Origin: Gigaspora rosea
Lineage: Eukaryota > Glomeromycota > Glomeromycetes > Diversisporales > Gigasporaceae
Assembly: GCA_003550325.1 (NCBI GenBank)
Contig: QKWP01000785.1
Location: 42,535 to 106,534 of the forward strand
Reading direction: 5' to 3'
Length of the DNA: 64,000 bases
Both the position numbers and the translations under genes were made by a program. Below, in pieces: positions 33,353-45,174 of the stretch. Position 1 is the stretch's first letter, and every line of letters begins with the position of its first letter. A model generated the notes under the pieces. It was not told where the DNA came from and did no database searches. It saw nothing but the letters and a program-made list of their open reading frames with translations.

Positions 33353-33452
33353 TAGTGGTAGAGTATCAATAAACTCTCTATTGCGTTTAAAGAACAAGCA
33401 TTTGATTTGAAAAATAAAACCGGTTCCGAACTCTACGTATATCAAATGCTTG
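33353..33452 (+). other. Possible tRNA-related fragment with 14-bp inverted pair
   Basis: CTTGTAGTGGTAGAGTATC recalls a pol III A box, and CGGTTCCGAACTC a damaged B box about 65 nt later. AACAAGCATTTGAT and ATCAAATGCTTGTT are perfect inverted repeats at 33390-33403 and 33439-33452. The tRNA relation is weak. Confidence 0.3.
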
Positions 33453-33679
33453 TTGTCCCATTTTTATTGGCCAGAGATCACATGCTCTCTGAAATCGGCC
33501 GGCCAAAATACATTCAACAGATCGAAAAGATGGCTAAGCTGGATATTCCCGGTTAGATCCTGAAGAGCGGCCACTAACTGGCTGACCGAATCGCATATGA
33601 AATCAGATAAGCATAATTTAAAAATTTAATTAACTGCCTAATTTGGAAGCAATGCAATGACTAACGTCGATAATCGATA

Positions 33680-33935
33680 AAACCAATATAAGAACAAGCA
33701 ATGACCTCCTACCGCCGCGAGAAGCAAGATTCGCACCCGTGCCCTCCCGTCTCACATAAATCAAACGGAGTCCGCGCAGAATTCTGCCATTTTTGTAGTA
33801 ACTTAAAACTTCTTATCAACCGCCGGCCTGCTTTATGCAGCACCGGCTGGTGCTACGCGTCGCAAATTCAACTGATGATGCCGATACCCGGAGCTGTTCC
33901 CGGGAGCATATCCCGTCTCGGTTTAAAAGTCTATA
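33680..33935. other. GC-rich island of unknown origin
   Basis: About half G+C in a very AT-rich region. The minus strand has GGGTGCGAATCTTGC, which is near a tRNA B box. No A tail or duplicated flank was found, so a retroposon origin is only possible. The plus-strand open frame at 33701-33940 has no recognisable features. Confidence 0.35.
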
Positions 33936-34079
33936 TCTAGCACTTTTGGCTAGACGCATCCATATCACATGCGTGCAATGCTTTTCGAAAATTTGGAAAT
34001 ATCAAGATTAAGCCCAAAAATTTAGAAAAATTTATTTCCAAATTTTCCGTGTCCCTGATTCCGATTGTGCATATAAACA

Positions 34080-35625
34080 ATGTCGAAAAAGCCTCTGAGA
34101 AAAAAAGCTGAAAGTAAGGACGTTCCATCTACTGCATCTGGTGCATCGACACATGTCACAGAAATTATTGAAAATGCCCCTAGCTTGCAAAAGGAACAAT
34201 CAATATCCAGTGGTAAAGTAAATTTATTACAGGTAATTTTTTATAAATAAGTCATTAATTGCTGTCCGAAAAAATAGGTTTCGGGAACCTTGAGTTAGAT
34301 TTCAAAATTTGGGTAAAGTATGGTGACGGCCGGCCAGTTCGGATTCTTTTTGAGGGAGAGATTGTAGACGACTTGATAGAAGCAGTCCAAAAGAAACTGT
34401 CACCCGAGTTGGATGATGTGCCACTTACCCGTATTACTATAAGAAGACACGGCGAAAAAGACGACTTGCGTGCGGATTTAACTGTTGATGAAAGTATTGT
34501 AACTACTTGCGACACACCTTTACAAATTATTTAAATGCACCTGGTATGTATTCAAGTTTATTGAGTAAGAGTGTTGATTAATAAGCCAAAGTGATTTTAT
34601 GTTTTTGCAATGTCGAATAACTACGGCTTTTTATAAGCGACGTTAAAACGTAAATATGAAGAAATAGAAAATTTAGGCAAGATTGTAACAAGAGCTGTGA
34701 GGGAAGAATTCTTACGACAAAAGCCTGTTGAGATGATACAAGCATCAAATCTTTCGGAAACAAAGGCAAAAAATATAATTGGGCATTATGGATTAAAACA
34801 TCTTGATGTAAGTATACGTCTCTTGTCCTGTATTATTAAATTATATTATCAGTTATAATTTTATCATATATTAATTATTAGATCTCAGAAGAAGACTTTC
34901 AACCTATTGAACCCATACAATGTCAACCATTCCGATGGGATATGGAAAATGATGAAGCTCACCAAATGTCTGAAGTTGAGAAATGGTTCAAGAATGCATT
35001 AAATCTACCAGGAGGCTTTCATGTAAAGGATATCCACAAACGAAATTATCAACTACGTTTACAAGCTGCCAATGTCGTTTTAACAGGTGGAACCGATATT
35101 TCTGTTGGTCCAAGTGAAACTTCCTGTATTTGGATTGAAGTTAAGAAAAGTAAGGAGAATTTTAAAATTGGTCAAGTTATCGGTGAATTATTATTATTGG
35201 ATAAGGCGCATCCTCCAAGACCTATGTCTGTCTTAACTGATTGCAATGACAATTGGATTATATTCTTTTTTTTTGGGATTGAAAACAAGGAACGTCATTT
35301 AGCGTCATCTACAACTCATAACCGCAGTATTGCTCTGGCAATAATTAGACAGTTCGTACTTGATGAAGGAAGAACTTATCTTGAGTTACTTGGAAAAAGT
35401 ATTACATATAAAATAAATTTATCCGAACCACTCAAGAAGAGAGTGAAGTTTCTCCAATCTAAACCCGAAGAGGATGATGAAAGCATGGCATGATATGAAC
35501 TATATCACATGATAATGCGCGCAAGAAATTAAAATTAGCAAAAGTACTGTTAGAATAGAGGAACAAACCAATTATAGATCAACTTATTAGACAATTTAGT
35601 GACGATTATGAAAATCCAACATCAT
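34080..35625 (+). pseudogene. Crinkler-type (CRN) effector-like gene, copy 3, broken
   Basis: ATG at 34080 (MSKKSLRKKA). Exons 1 and 2 of copy 1 are fused here without the first intron (34080-34212). The next exons are 34278-34543, 34638-34807 and from 34882. Loss of one base near 34532 brings a stop (TAA) at the end of the ubiquitin-like header domain. A 9-nt deletion shortens the helix in the third exon. The C-terminal frame ends early at 35493 after EEDDESMA because of a deletion, while homology runs on to about 35625. This copy alone keeps Glu in the motif IEVKKSK (codon 35137-35139); copies 1 and 2 have Lys there. With the Asp of GGTDIS it fits a PD-(D/E)xK nuclease core. Confidence 0.75.
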
Positions 35626-36529
35626 CATGGCATAAATATTAGCGATAGATAATTAATATCTGTAAAATTTTTTATCATGCAAAGTTTCTTTACTCTCTAT
35701 TCGTACTTTCATTGGAATATTAATAAAGAAAAATAAGTTAGATGAGCTTTTTTTCACATGTTTTGTGTAGTAACGGTCCAGCATTTATGAATATCGATTT
35801 GTGTGATTTGCTTGTTAATATTTTATTTCAAATGGTTGTGGTACTTACAGCAATTTTTCGAATCAGTCAATTATATTTTATTTTAACCGAAATCTTTAAT
35901 TTTTTAATACCTAATTGTGGATGATTTTTGTTAGTATTGCAAATTTTTGAATTTGATTCTTGGGTCGTGGATTTTGCTAAGAACGAACTTTACTAATTGG
36001 TTTTTTATCTGCTTCATGAAAGTAAATAAAGTTAACGAAAAAATTTTTACCTTTATATATCATAAGATTCCGGTATGATGAAGATGCAGATTATGCACTG
36101 CTAAACAGATGAAGCTATTTTGGTGCAATTTAATAAATTCAAATATTTTTTGCTCCCAGCAACATCCTCCAGCTAGTGATAGGAATCGGCTAAATATTAG
36201 TCAACTAAATTTTATTAGTCGACTAAATCACTAGTTGAATAGTTGATTATAGTCGATTAGCTGGCTAATTGCTAAGAATATCGAAGTTAATTTTAGATTA
36301 AAAATATTTATTGGTTTATTTAGGTGATAATCCTGCTAAGGTCTGCAGAAAATTACTATCTATATTTGGGGCAATTTAATTATAAGTTATTAGTAAGTAC
36401 TGAAGTAACATTGAACCAACGCATAAAAACATGTCTAATTTTATAAAAAAAATTTGCGAATTTGCGAATGTATTGACAGCCCACCTATAAGAAAACAACC
36501 GATTTCTAGAAGGCTGTATATAAGGCCAC
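35626..36529. other. CRN copy 3 3' flank and AT-rich DNA
   Basis: 35640-36175 matches the 3' flank of CRN copy 1 apart from the insertion there. 36195-36265 has TAGTCGACTAAAT-type palindromic repeats. No gene is supported. Confidence 0.55.
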
Positions 36530-36888
36530 GCAAAGTTAATTTTTCGTTTTGCATAACATGGTGTTCCAGATTCCAGTCGGCGGGTCGGATTTTTTTTTTT
36601 TAATCTACTGTAAATTAATAAGCTCATGTTCACGTATAAGGCCACGCAAAGTTAATTTTCAGGTTTGAATAACATGGAATCAGAAATTTTGGATTTTTTT
36701 TTTTCTCGAATCTATCGGTTAATTCTGGAAAATTAAAGTCATCGGGCGACACCGGAGAAAAAAATTAAATAGCAAAATCGGAATAATTGGCGCAATTGGA
36801 ATTTTTTTTAAAAAAATTTTTTTCTGAAAAACTGGGTCGACGCGTCATGCAAAACATGCAAAACGAAAAATTAATTTTGCGTGGCCTA
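36530..36888. mobile_element. MITE with a duplicated left end, 359 bp
   Basis: TAAGGCCACGCAAAGTTAAT at 36530 pairs with ATTAATTTTGCGTGGCCTA ending 36888. A second left end, TAAGGCCACGCAAAGTTAAT, starts at about 36637. Either one element inserted next to another, or the end was duplicated. Confidence 0.78.
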
Positions 36889-36893
36889 AAGTA

Positions 36894-37189
36894 CGGTAAT
36901 TAGTGGTGCTGTAGAATCGTCCCAAAGAAGTTGTAGCTTAAGCTATAACTATTTAAAGCTTATTCGTAACCAATTATAGCAATTATTAGGACGATTCTAA
37001 ACGGTAATATAGTTTTTAGTATACTATATTAATTGTCGCTTATTTTTTCATATTAATAGACTTATTGTACAAGAACACTATCTTGATCACTAGATTTCGA
37101 GTAATTAAGCTTGGATCTGAAGGTGAAAAGGCGTTAATATAAATACCTTCAGAAATGATTTGCAGAGGCTTAGATTGGAAGAAGAAAAA
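36894..37189. other. Intergenic with a short inverted pair
   Basis: TAGAATCGTCC near 36912 and GGACGATTCTA near 36990 are inverted. Nothing coding is supported. Confidence 0.4.
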
Positions 37190-37680
37190 GTGATTGGAAG
37201 AAGAAAAAGCATTAGCGAAGATGCTTTGCAAGAATCTACTCTGGCTATCTTGAATCTTAACTAGATCAAATGGAGGAAAAATATAGCAAACCATGCTAAT
37301 TTTTTGAATTTTGAGAAAATTAGCAAAGACGTTTTACAAGGTACTACTGAATTATAGATAGACTTGGATCGAGTAAAAGAAAATGCTGGCCAAAACACTT
37401 CTAAGTATCTGCACTAGTTTTTTGTGTTATGAATGAACTTTAGTAAGATAGAGGAAAAACATTAGTAGAGACATTTTGTTAATAACACTGCTGGCTGTTT
37501 TGAATCTTGAGGGAAAACGTTAACAGCAAAAACCTTTTGTAAGAACATAATCTAGCTAATAGGTACCACGCTGATTTTTTGAATTATGGGGCGGATTGAA
37601 CTTAATTGCAGAAGAGAAATATTAGCAAAAGTTTTTTGCAGAGGATTTTGCAAGAACATCATTGAACTTAGATTGCAAGA
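37190..37680 (+). repeat. Degenerate tandem repeat of about 70-140 bp units
   Basis: GCATTAGCGAAGATGCTTTG, AAATTAGCAAAGACGTTTTA, ACATTAGTAGAGACATTTTG, ACGTTAACAGCAAAAACCTT and ATATTAGCAAAAGTTTTTTG start successive units. CTGGCTATCTTGAATCTT or a variant often follows. Old array; reading frames on the other strand are shadows. Confidence 0.6.
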
Positions 37681-37774
37681 TATTAGGAGAAAGATATTAT
37701 ATTAATTCTTTGAATCTGCGTTTCATCATTATAGTACATAATAATTTCGTTTATCTAACATATAATTGCAACAA

Positions 37775-39185
37775 TTATTTTGAAAAACCAGACATATTAG
37801 AAGCTTTTGAGGATTCTGCTTCTTCTATGAAACGCATAGCCATTGCAGTTTTCCATTTTTTGGAGAGCTCACTAATCCAGTTTGCTATAGTAATAATTTT
37901 GGGGATATTGTCAGCTTCAATTTCACCATGCGCCGCACATAAAAAAAGCTCTTCTTGCATCTGTTGAGCAGACATTTTTTGTTGTGGATTTGCAGTACTA
38001 GTATGGAACATTGTTTCAAGTAGGGAATTAATTTCTTCTGTTATTTTTTTTGTTGGTTCATGTTGGGTTAACTTTTGATTTTCTTTTAAAGCCCATCCAT
38101 TCAAAAAGGTCATGTAGCTAAAAATTAAGGGTTTATTATTAGTGCTTATCATATATTTTCTATAACTATGTTTACTACCTTTGTATATTATCACTTATTA
38201 GAGTTGTTAAACGTTCTAAAACCGTATTCTATAAAATAATGTATGTTTATTTGATTGCTTTGCATTTAGACTATTTTTTTTCTTTTATTTTTTTTTTCGT
38301 GGTGTAATCTCATAACAAAAATTTTTAAAATTATGATTATATCAATATATCTTTTTTTTACAGGGGTTTTTTATACATACTAATTCAAGATTCATTTCAC
38401 TTCTGTAATGTTTTGGGAAATATTAATCGGCATAGACCAAAGTTTATTATTTTTGGTATGGGTTGTAAAAGTAGGGGTTTAGCATATCTGGATTTTGATT
38501 TTTCATAACTTGCACGGGTGACCATTTTTTTCATTCTTCAATCCTAGGTAATGTTCTCACATATATATGTTCTATATCATCATTGTAAGGCCATGCCCAT
38601 TTATAAAAATTATCAATTCCTGTAATTGTATCTAATTTGAATCTTTCTTAAAATTCAAATTCATATTAGCTTAAACTTATTTATTCAATTTCAATTTTAA
38701 AATGTTTTACCTGTTGGTCAGTTTGGTATAAGGCTTGCTACAAGTGTTCCAGCAATATTTTCTATAGCACTTGTTATATCTTCACCAGATTCTATATTTA
38801 ATTCTAACTTAATATATCTTTTTATAGCATGTAAAATATCTAAAAAAGTACTATGTTATAATCAAATTACAAAATAGACATAAAGGTAAGATATACTTGT
38901 GCATGATGTAAATAAATTATCATTTTAGCCTCTCCAACTTCAAGGAATATCCATTTACAAGGATGTACATTATACTATTCATGCCAAATGCCTATTATAA
39001 TCATTAATTCTGTGCAATGATAATGCCTACTATTATCTGATAACATAGTAACCTATCTTGGATTTCTTTTATTGTTTGTAGAGCAGCATACAAAGAGGAA
39101 GCTGTGAACTATGCTTCTTGCTGTGTATCATCTGACCAATGGTCAAATATATGAACATCTAGATATTGTAGTATGATATTTTTAA
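37775..39185 (-). pseudogene. Transposase-like multi-exon gene relic
   Basis: Read on the minus strand, four blocks line up. 39185-38897 gives HIFDHWSDDTQQEA and FTASSLYAALQTIKEIQ, then in another frame MSDNSRHYHCTELMIIIGIW and IFLEVGEAKMIIYLHHAQ before a donor. About 38838-38712 gives AIKRYIKLELNIESGEDITS and IAGTLVASLIPN. About 38638-38440 gives LDTITGIDNFYKWAWPYND. 38115-37775 is open and ends SNMSGFSK. The SDN..HYH...W and FLE.GEAK patterns with spaced acidic residues suggest an RNase H-like transposase; I recall similar proteins as very abundant in Rhizophagus but cannot name the family. Stops fall after QEA, WHE, IPN and RIEE and fit G-to-A changes of Trp or C-to-T of Arg codons. Confidence 0.5.
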
Positions 39186-39204
39186 TAAATCAAAAGAGTT
39201 TTAC

Positions 39205-39510
39205 TAAAACGCACCTATGGTGTTTTACACCATGTTACACAAAACGATAGATAGCTAATAAAAATTTAAGATCAGGTGTAACATAAAATTTCGTTTTTTT
39301 GTTTATTTTTTTAAAAATTAAGTTCAAAAAAAATTCCTTGCTAAATTTTGTAGATACTAATGCCCCGATAAAATCCCAGGCCTCACCCTAACCCTAAAGT
39401 AATTAAAATTTATTTTTCGTTTTATAAAAGTTTATTTTTTTTGTTTTTGTTACACAGATTTGCAAATCTAATTTACCTATGGTAGTAAAACACCGTAAGT
39501 GCGTTTTATA
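39205..39510. mobile_element. CCCTAA-bearing element with AAAACGCACCTATGG ends
   Basis: TAAAACGCACCTATGGTGTT and AACACCGTAAGTGCGTTTTA are inverted. Inside, AGGTGTAACATAAAATTTCG is the motif found at the ends of the 9335 element, followed by CCTTGCTAAATTTTGTAG and CACCCTAACCCTAAAG (about 39384). Confidence 0.72.
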
Positions 39511-41600
39511 ATATTTGAATCAAAATACTATATAAGGACTAGCCCTATTTGTCATAATAACCTTTTTTGTTTTGTACTATTTTTGGTTGGATTCTCATTT
39601 TATAAACAATGAATAATCTGAATATACTTGAATATGCTTATTTAGATATAGTTTCATACATAATGTGCCATCCAGACATTATTTTTTTTGGTATATATTT
39701 ATAGTTTTACAAAATTCTAATAGAAGATTTGTCTTTAATTATTCAAAAAATTGAAATAAAGCTTCACACTTGATACAAGTATTTGAATAAGTTATTTTGC
39801 AGTTATTAAATATATTATTTAAACAATAACTTATGCAAAGATTATGAAGTACTTTAATTAAATTTATTGTAAATTTTTTAGAATATTCTTAGCATATATA
39901 TCAACATAAATTTTGCAATTTATAAAATAATAAATTCTAAAAAAATAATATATAAATAGATAAATAAAATAAAATTTTTTTTAAATATTATTAATTTTTA
40001 TATTATTTTATTGTTATACCTTTATTATATCATTATTGATATGTGCAGAAATTAAAATATTAATATTATTAATAACCTTATAACCACAATTATTACAACT
40101 TACACAAAGTTCTTTAAGATTATTTTGAAAAAGAAAGCTGTTTTCTTCTAGTCAAGTCATAAATATGGTTTTATATATTCTATTAGAATATTGTTTATGA
40201 AATTGATTCCAAAGTGTTATTTTGTGATCTTGCAAATATAATATAGATAAGCCTAAAATAGAATTACTTCAATATGAACTTAATATTAATATTTTTCTTA
40301 TTGGTAAAAAATTTTAAATTGATTTATAATTTCTGTTTAAACATTAATTATTAATTGGGTTTTCAATTGCTAATGCATTGAATTTATTAATTCTTGCATA
40401 TTTATAGAACTTATTGATAGTATAATAGCCAACCTTTATAAAATATAAATTTTAATATTTTTTATTTCTATAATAACATTTTTTGCATAGGTCTTATGTG
40501 ATAATCTATGCTTTTTTATTTACTTATTGGCATGGGATTGTTATATTAGATACTATGCAATAAAACTTATTATATAGGTATTTTAAATAATCATTATACA
40601 CATAGGTTTATATTACAAAATATAAACCTGCATGTAGCTAGATTATTTACTATATACCCAGTAATATCATATCCAATAGTTGAACAATAAAAATTGGATA
40701 TTAGATGTTTGAATTTGGACTTTGCAATATGTTCAATATCCAATTGGATATTGAACATTATATAACTTTTGTCACATATGATTGGGCAATATTTGTATAG
40801 ACAAACTACTATGCTAGTATTATTTAATTTCAACTAATCAAATTTTTGGATTAGAGCAGGGTCCAAAGATTTAAATCCAAGAATCATAATTGGATATTTG
40901 GATTTGATGTCCAATCCAAAGGTGTCAAAGCATTCAATTTTGTCCAATGTATATTACTATATACTATACAATAACTATAAAGTATTTATATAACTTACTT
41001 TTAAATTTTTCTAGTTTTGTATAGATAAAGTTGCATGCTATAATTAATAAAATATTCTATTTTTTATCAAAGTTTTTTTATTATATTTTAAGGTACAATT
41101 AAAACTAGACCAAAATGTTTTGTTGTATTAGATATAAATAGAAATACTATTAAGTAATTCTGATTTATAGTGATTTTGGAAAGTTATTTTATCTATTTGA
41201 GTGTTTTCTGATCTACTCTATAATTGATACTTTTGATACTTTAAAAATTAGTAAATATATCAGCAAATTTATAATAGCATAATCTTATATAAGGTCTTAC
41301 AAACCATAATATAAGCAAAATATTTCATAATATATTTCAAATATTTTGAAATATCAAATTTTTAAAATATTTTAAAAGTAGTTTTGAAATATTTTGAAAA
41401 TAGTTTTAAAATATTTCAAACCCTTTTTTGAAATATTTTAGGATTAGAAAATCAAGCTGAATTAGTAGATTTGTAATCTGAATCACATATTGTATTAATA
41501 TTTTAAAAATCTAATGTACAAATTCTTTACTACAAGATCAGATTAGATATTTTGTTTATAATTAGATCTCTTCTATTTGTTTTTTTCACTTTTTTGTTTT
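39511..41600. other. AT-rich DNA with one minus-strand coding-like stretch
   Basis: On the minus strand 40220-40025 reads LKELCVSCNNCGYKV then INILISAHINNDIIK, with a CxxC pair. It may be an upstream exon of the transposase-like relic, but the 800 bp between shows nothing clear. The minus frame 40594-40833 is not convincing. 41330-41445 is a GAAATATTTT-type repeat also found at 59820-60130. Confidence 0.4.
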
Positions 41601-41614
41601 TAGTTTGTGTCGCG

Positions 41615-42020
41615 GCCCTTCACGACTATTAATGAGAGATACTTTAAATCGTCAGAACCATCCAATTTCTTCCTAATGTGACATTCAAGCATTTCATGGC
41701 TTGTATTTTACTTTTTCTTTGTTTATCCACAGAGATAGTAGTATATCGTAGGTATTGCTTATGTGCTCCTGCTACGCACATAAGAGTCTTAACTATCTAT
41801 GACTTTGTTATGTCTTTTTATATGTGAAAAGGCTTTTTATATACTTAACATTCGATACTAGATTAATTACATCATAATTAATTTTATGATATTTAACTTT
41901 ACTTCAACTTATATAATTAATTAATCATCCAATACTTATTTTCTTAAATTCTGCATTTCTTATGCGCCATGATTGATTCTTGATTGATTACATTATACGC
42001 ATTAAACTATCAACTAGTAA
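41615..42020 (+). repeat. Dispersed repeat shared with both arms of the 3.9 kb element
   Basis: GGCCCTTCACGACTATTAAT, AGAGATACTTTAAATCGTCA and CTACGCACATAAGAGTCTTA match 57525-57920 in the same direction and 61105-61428 in reverse. It is one arm of such an element; the rest has been lost or replaced at the MULE-type MITE at 42023. Confidence 0.8.
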
Positions 42021-42022
42021 AC

Positions 42023-42323
42023 AGAGTCGTTTAAATCCATGTACCTACGTGACATTTTTGTGTAAATCAACCAAATGGAGTCGCAAAATTTTGTTTACAT
42101 GAATCAGCTCGAAGAAGTCAAAAAACAAAAAAATGCAAGAACATAAAAACAGCATTCTAAACCTATCTTGGGTCATTAATAAAAAATATCAGAAAGGTAA
42201 TTTTATTTATTTTATTTATATTAGTCCTAACCCTAACCCTGATTCTAATACTAAACAGACTCTGATACGAATTTTAACTAAAGTTTCAAAAATTCACGTG
42301 GGTATATAACTTTAGCCATCCCT
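42023..42323. mobile_element. MULE-type MITE with CCCTAA core, copy 2
   Basis: The 9-bp duplication CTAGTAAAC lies at 42014-42022 and 42324-42332. Ends AGAGTCGTTTAAATCCATGT and TATAACTTTAGCCATCCCT are inverted but worn. CTAACCCTAACCCT is at about 42226. It is the reverse orientation of the element at 49130 (TGTACCTACGTGACATTTTT, AACCTATCTTGGG). Confidence 0.85.
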
Positions 42324-42609
42324 CTAGTAAACTCGAATCATGCTATAAAATTATACCAGGACACTGAAGAACTCAAATATAACTCAGAAGTTACTAAAAA
42401 AGGGGGTCAGTTAAAGTGAAGTGAGTTTTAATTGTCTACAAGTCATGTGGTATATAAACAATCAATAAACAAATAGATTAATATATCGATTATATGCATA
42501 AATTTGGCTAATCGATTTTTATTAAATTTTTAAAGAAAAAATTTAGTTGTTTTTTATATTAATATTGAGCAAACATGTATTGCTTCACAGTTGTTACTTT
42601 TGCTAAGTT

Positions 42610-43104
42610 TTACAAGAGTACTAATTTTTTTTTAGTATAGTTTTCGAAACTATATACATACCCTATATTAAAAATTGGATGCAGGGAACCTTTTAATTTG
42701 GAAATAAATACCTCTGCTTCATTGGCTTTACCTCTTTCTTTGATACTCCAGTATTTTTCCCGTAGTTTTTCAGTTAACTTATTTATAGTAAGCCGTCTAT
42801 TTTCTGCACCTATTTTTCTTTCACTTTGTTTTGTTACTTCAATATTGACTAACTCTGTTAATTTTTCTCCTTTTATCGTCTGGTACACTATTCTGTCGTG
42901 TACTTGAATTTCTATGCTTCATGAAATGGCAAACGTAGATTTCTAGAAATCACTGTTATTAAGCTTGTTCGAGCTGAATTGCATCCATATATTCATAACC
43001 AAAGGCCACAAATTATTATCAAACTCTTTATCTGTAACTTCAAAGGGATCGCTTATATTAAAAAAGTGTAACCGTATATTAATCTCTTCATTCTCCTTGT
43101 TCAT
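42610..43104 (-). pseudogene. Unrecognised ORF inside the 3.6 kb MULE-like element
   Basis: From ATG 43104 on the minus strand the frame reads MNKENEEINIRLHFFNISDP then EVTDKEFDNNLWPLVMNIWM. It has two in-frame stops (TAG about 42957, TGA about 42927), then is open as MYQTIKGEKLTELVNIEVTK, ERKIGAENRRLTINKLTEKL and on to the stop at 42610. The two halves are one frame, so the stops are point changes; TGG to TAG and CGA to TGA would both explain them. Charged, Lys/Glu-rich, probably helical C-terminal half. No family is recognised. It could be a transposon accessory gene or a captured host gene. Confidence 0.55.
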
Positions 43105-43359
43105 AACCTCCAAAAAATATAATATGCAAAAAAAAAACTATATATATGAATATATAAAAAAAAGTTAAAGTAACTTTGTCCATTTTTTTTAAAAAAAATA
43201 TAAATATATATAAACTTTTTTTTTACTCTTAAAAAAAAAAGAAAAAAGTAATTTTTTACCTAACTTCTTGTATTTAATCATGTCTCTTATTTTTATTTTT
43301 TTAAAAAAAATTTTTATCAACGTTTTTGAAATTAATTTAATCGATTTTATTTTTATATC

Positions 43360-43545
43360 ATAGATATTACAATCATCAGCAAATTTTATATATAGATATA
43401 TATCAATTACTAACTGGTAAGATATATATCAATACCCATCACCCCTGCTGATTTCTATCAATAGTAATAGTAATTGATATATATCAATATATATCAATAT
43501 TAATTGATATATATCTGATATAATATCAATTAATAATTATTATAT
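43360..43545. repeat. GATATATATCAAT repeat cluster
   Basis: GATATATATCAATAC, TTGATATATATCAAT and similar self-complementary motifs recur about eight times. Related ATATCGAT/ATATATCGATT repeats flank the foldback at 45490-45960. Confidence 0.65.
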
Positions 43546-43734
43546 TCACATAATTATGCTTTTTGAACATTTTACAGCTTTTTGCAAGTTTTTGCAAGTT
43601 TTCGCAATTTAATTATAAATTTTTTTTATTTATTATTATTAAATAATATTTTAATTTATTAAATATACAATATTCACAAGTTTTCGCTATTTAATATAAA
43701 ATTTTATTTTTTTATTATATATTATATATATATA

Positions 43735-43850
43735 TATTTTTTTAAGGTAAGGTTGTGCCTTGAAGACTTTATTATTAAGTATATATTTGTATATATTATG
43801 TGATACAATATTATACTATATTAAGTACAAGAGACTCAGACATTCATTAT
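43735..43850 (-). mobile_element. Truncated SINE tail
   Basis: On the minus strand ACTTAATAATAAAGTCTTCA then AGG-CACAA-CCT and an A tract match the 3' end of the SINE at 12245 (ACTTAATAAAAAGACCGAGG then CATGA). The head is missing, as in 5'-truncated copies. The left boundary is in AT repeats and is not exact. Confidence 0.55.
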
Positions 43851-43969
43851 ATATTATATTTTAAATATTACATATATTATATATTATTATAAAAAAAATG
43901 ACAAAAAAAAATAAATTAAAAAAAACGAAACCAAAAAAATTAAACAAAAAAAAATAAACTATTATATTC

Positions 43970-44870
43970 TTTATATTCGCTTATATTCGCTTATATTTGC
44001 TACTTTTTGCAAAGTGCCAGAAAGTTAGGTTGTTTTCTTGCAAAGTTCTGAAAGAAGTAAGGAATAAATAAAATAAAATAAAATAAAAAAAATAAGTAAA
44101 AAAAACAAACAAAAAACAAACCCGAAAAAATAACAAAAAAAACAAACCCAAAAAAAATAAACTATTATATTTTGCTAATATTTACTTATATTCAATTATA
44201 TTCATTTATATTCGTAACTTCTTGCAAAGTACTAGAGATATTAGAATTGCTTTCTTGTAAAGTGCCGGAAAGTCAAGTCATTTTCTTGCAAAGTTTCGAA
44301 AAAAGTAAAGGATAAATAAAATAAAATAAAGTTAAAACAATAAGGGCAGTGTCATTAATCACCTGATTATTTTTTATCAGAGGCCTACCCCCCTCCCTCT
44401 CCTTTAATATATAAATAGTCAGGTTCCTTATATATAATTTCACTTTTTTTTACCTCCCTCCCCCCCTAAAAAATCACCTGATTTTTGTTACTCCCCTAAG
44501 TAAAAAAAAGAAAACAAACAAAAAACAAAAATATAAGCAAACTAAATAAAAAAAATAAACAAAGCCCAAATCTCTATTTCGAGTTCGTGTTTTTGCAATT
44601 TAGAAATCATCGAAGGTTTTCACAAAGTGCCAGAATAAAATAAATTAATAAAAATAAAAAAAAAAAAAACAAAAAACATAAAACAAAAAAATAAATAAAA
44701 CGAAATCTTGCAAAAACTTGCAAAAACTTGCATTCTTGAACTTTCGAAATTGCTAGAGAAAGTAGTTGTGTGTTCTTGCAAAGTGTCAAAAGGTTAAGTT
44801 AGCTTGTGCTAAGTACTGAAAAGTCACTGGATTTCTTGCAAAGTGCTAGTGGTAAAGTGTAGAAATAAAA
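43970..44870 (+). repeat. Second CTTGCAAAGTGCC-type repeat field
   Basis: Same alternation of CTTGCAAAGTGCCAGAAAGT and A-rich tracts as at 5940-6780, with ATTCGCTTATATTTGCTACT in front in both. It is interrupted by the MITE at 44344-44496. Confidence 0.7.
44344..44496. mobile_element. PIF/Harbinger-like MITE, TAA duplication
   Basis: GGGCAGTGTCATTAATCACC at the left, and at the right ATCACCTGATTTTTGTTACT followed by CCCC, form imperfect inverted ends (GGG.AGT). TAA flanks both sides. Two C-rich runs (CCCCCCTCCCTCTCC and CCTCCCTCCCCCCC) give G-rich strands on the complement. Confidence 0.6.
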
Positions 44871-45174
44871 TAAAAAAAATTAAAAAGTAAAAAAAAATAT
44901 AAATAAAAAAAAAAACAAAACAAAACTAAATAAAACAAAATGAAACTAAACGAAACTAAACGAAACCAAAAAAAAACAAATGAAAAATGAAAAACAATAT
45001 AAAATTAATAGAAAATCTAAATTATAAACAAAAAAACAAAGATTTAATCTGATCTTGTGGTACAATCATCAAAAATTATTGAAACATTTTAAAAATATTA
45101 GTCAAACACGTTTTTGATATGATCCAGGTTACAGATCGTCCTAAAATATTTTGAATGTATTCGAAATATTAAAA

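Noticed and set aside
33353..33430. Possible tRNA gene
   Set aside because: The A- and B-box-like runs are imperfect and too far apart, and no cloverleaf forms.
33701..33940. 79-codon plus-strand frame in a GC-rich island
   Set aside because: No domain, splice signals or neighbours in support; the length is expected from base composition.
37040..37294. Minus-strand frame of 84 codons
   Set aside because: Lies over the degenerate tandem repeat and shows no protein features.
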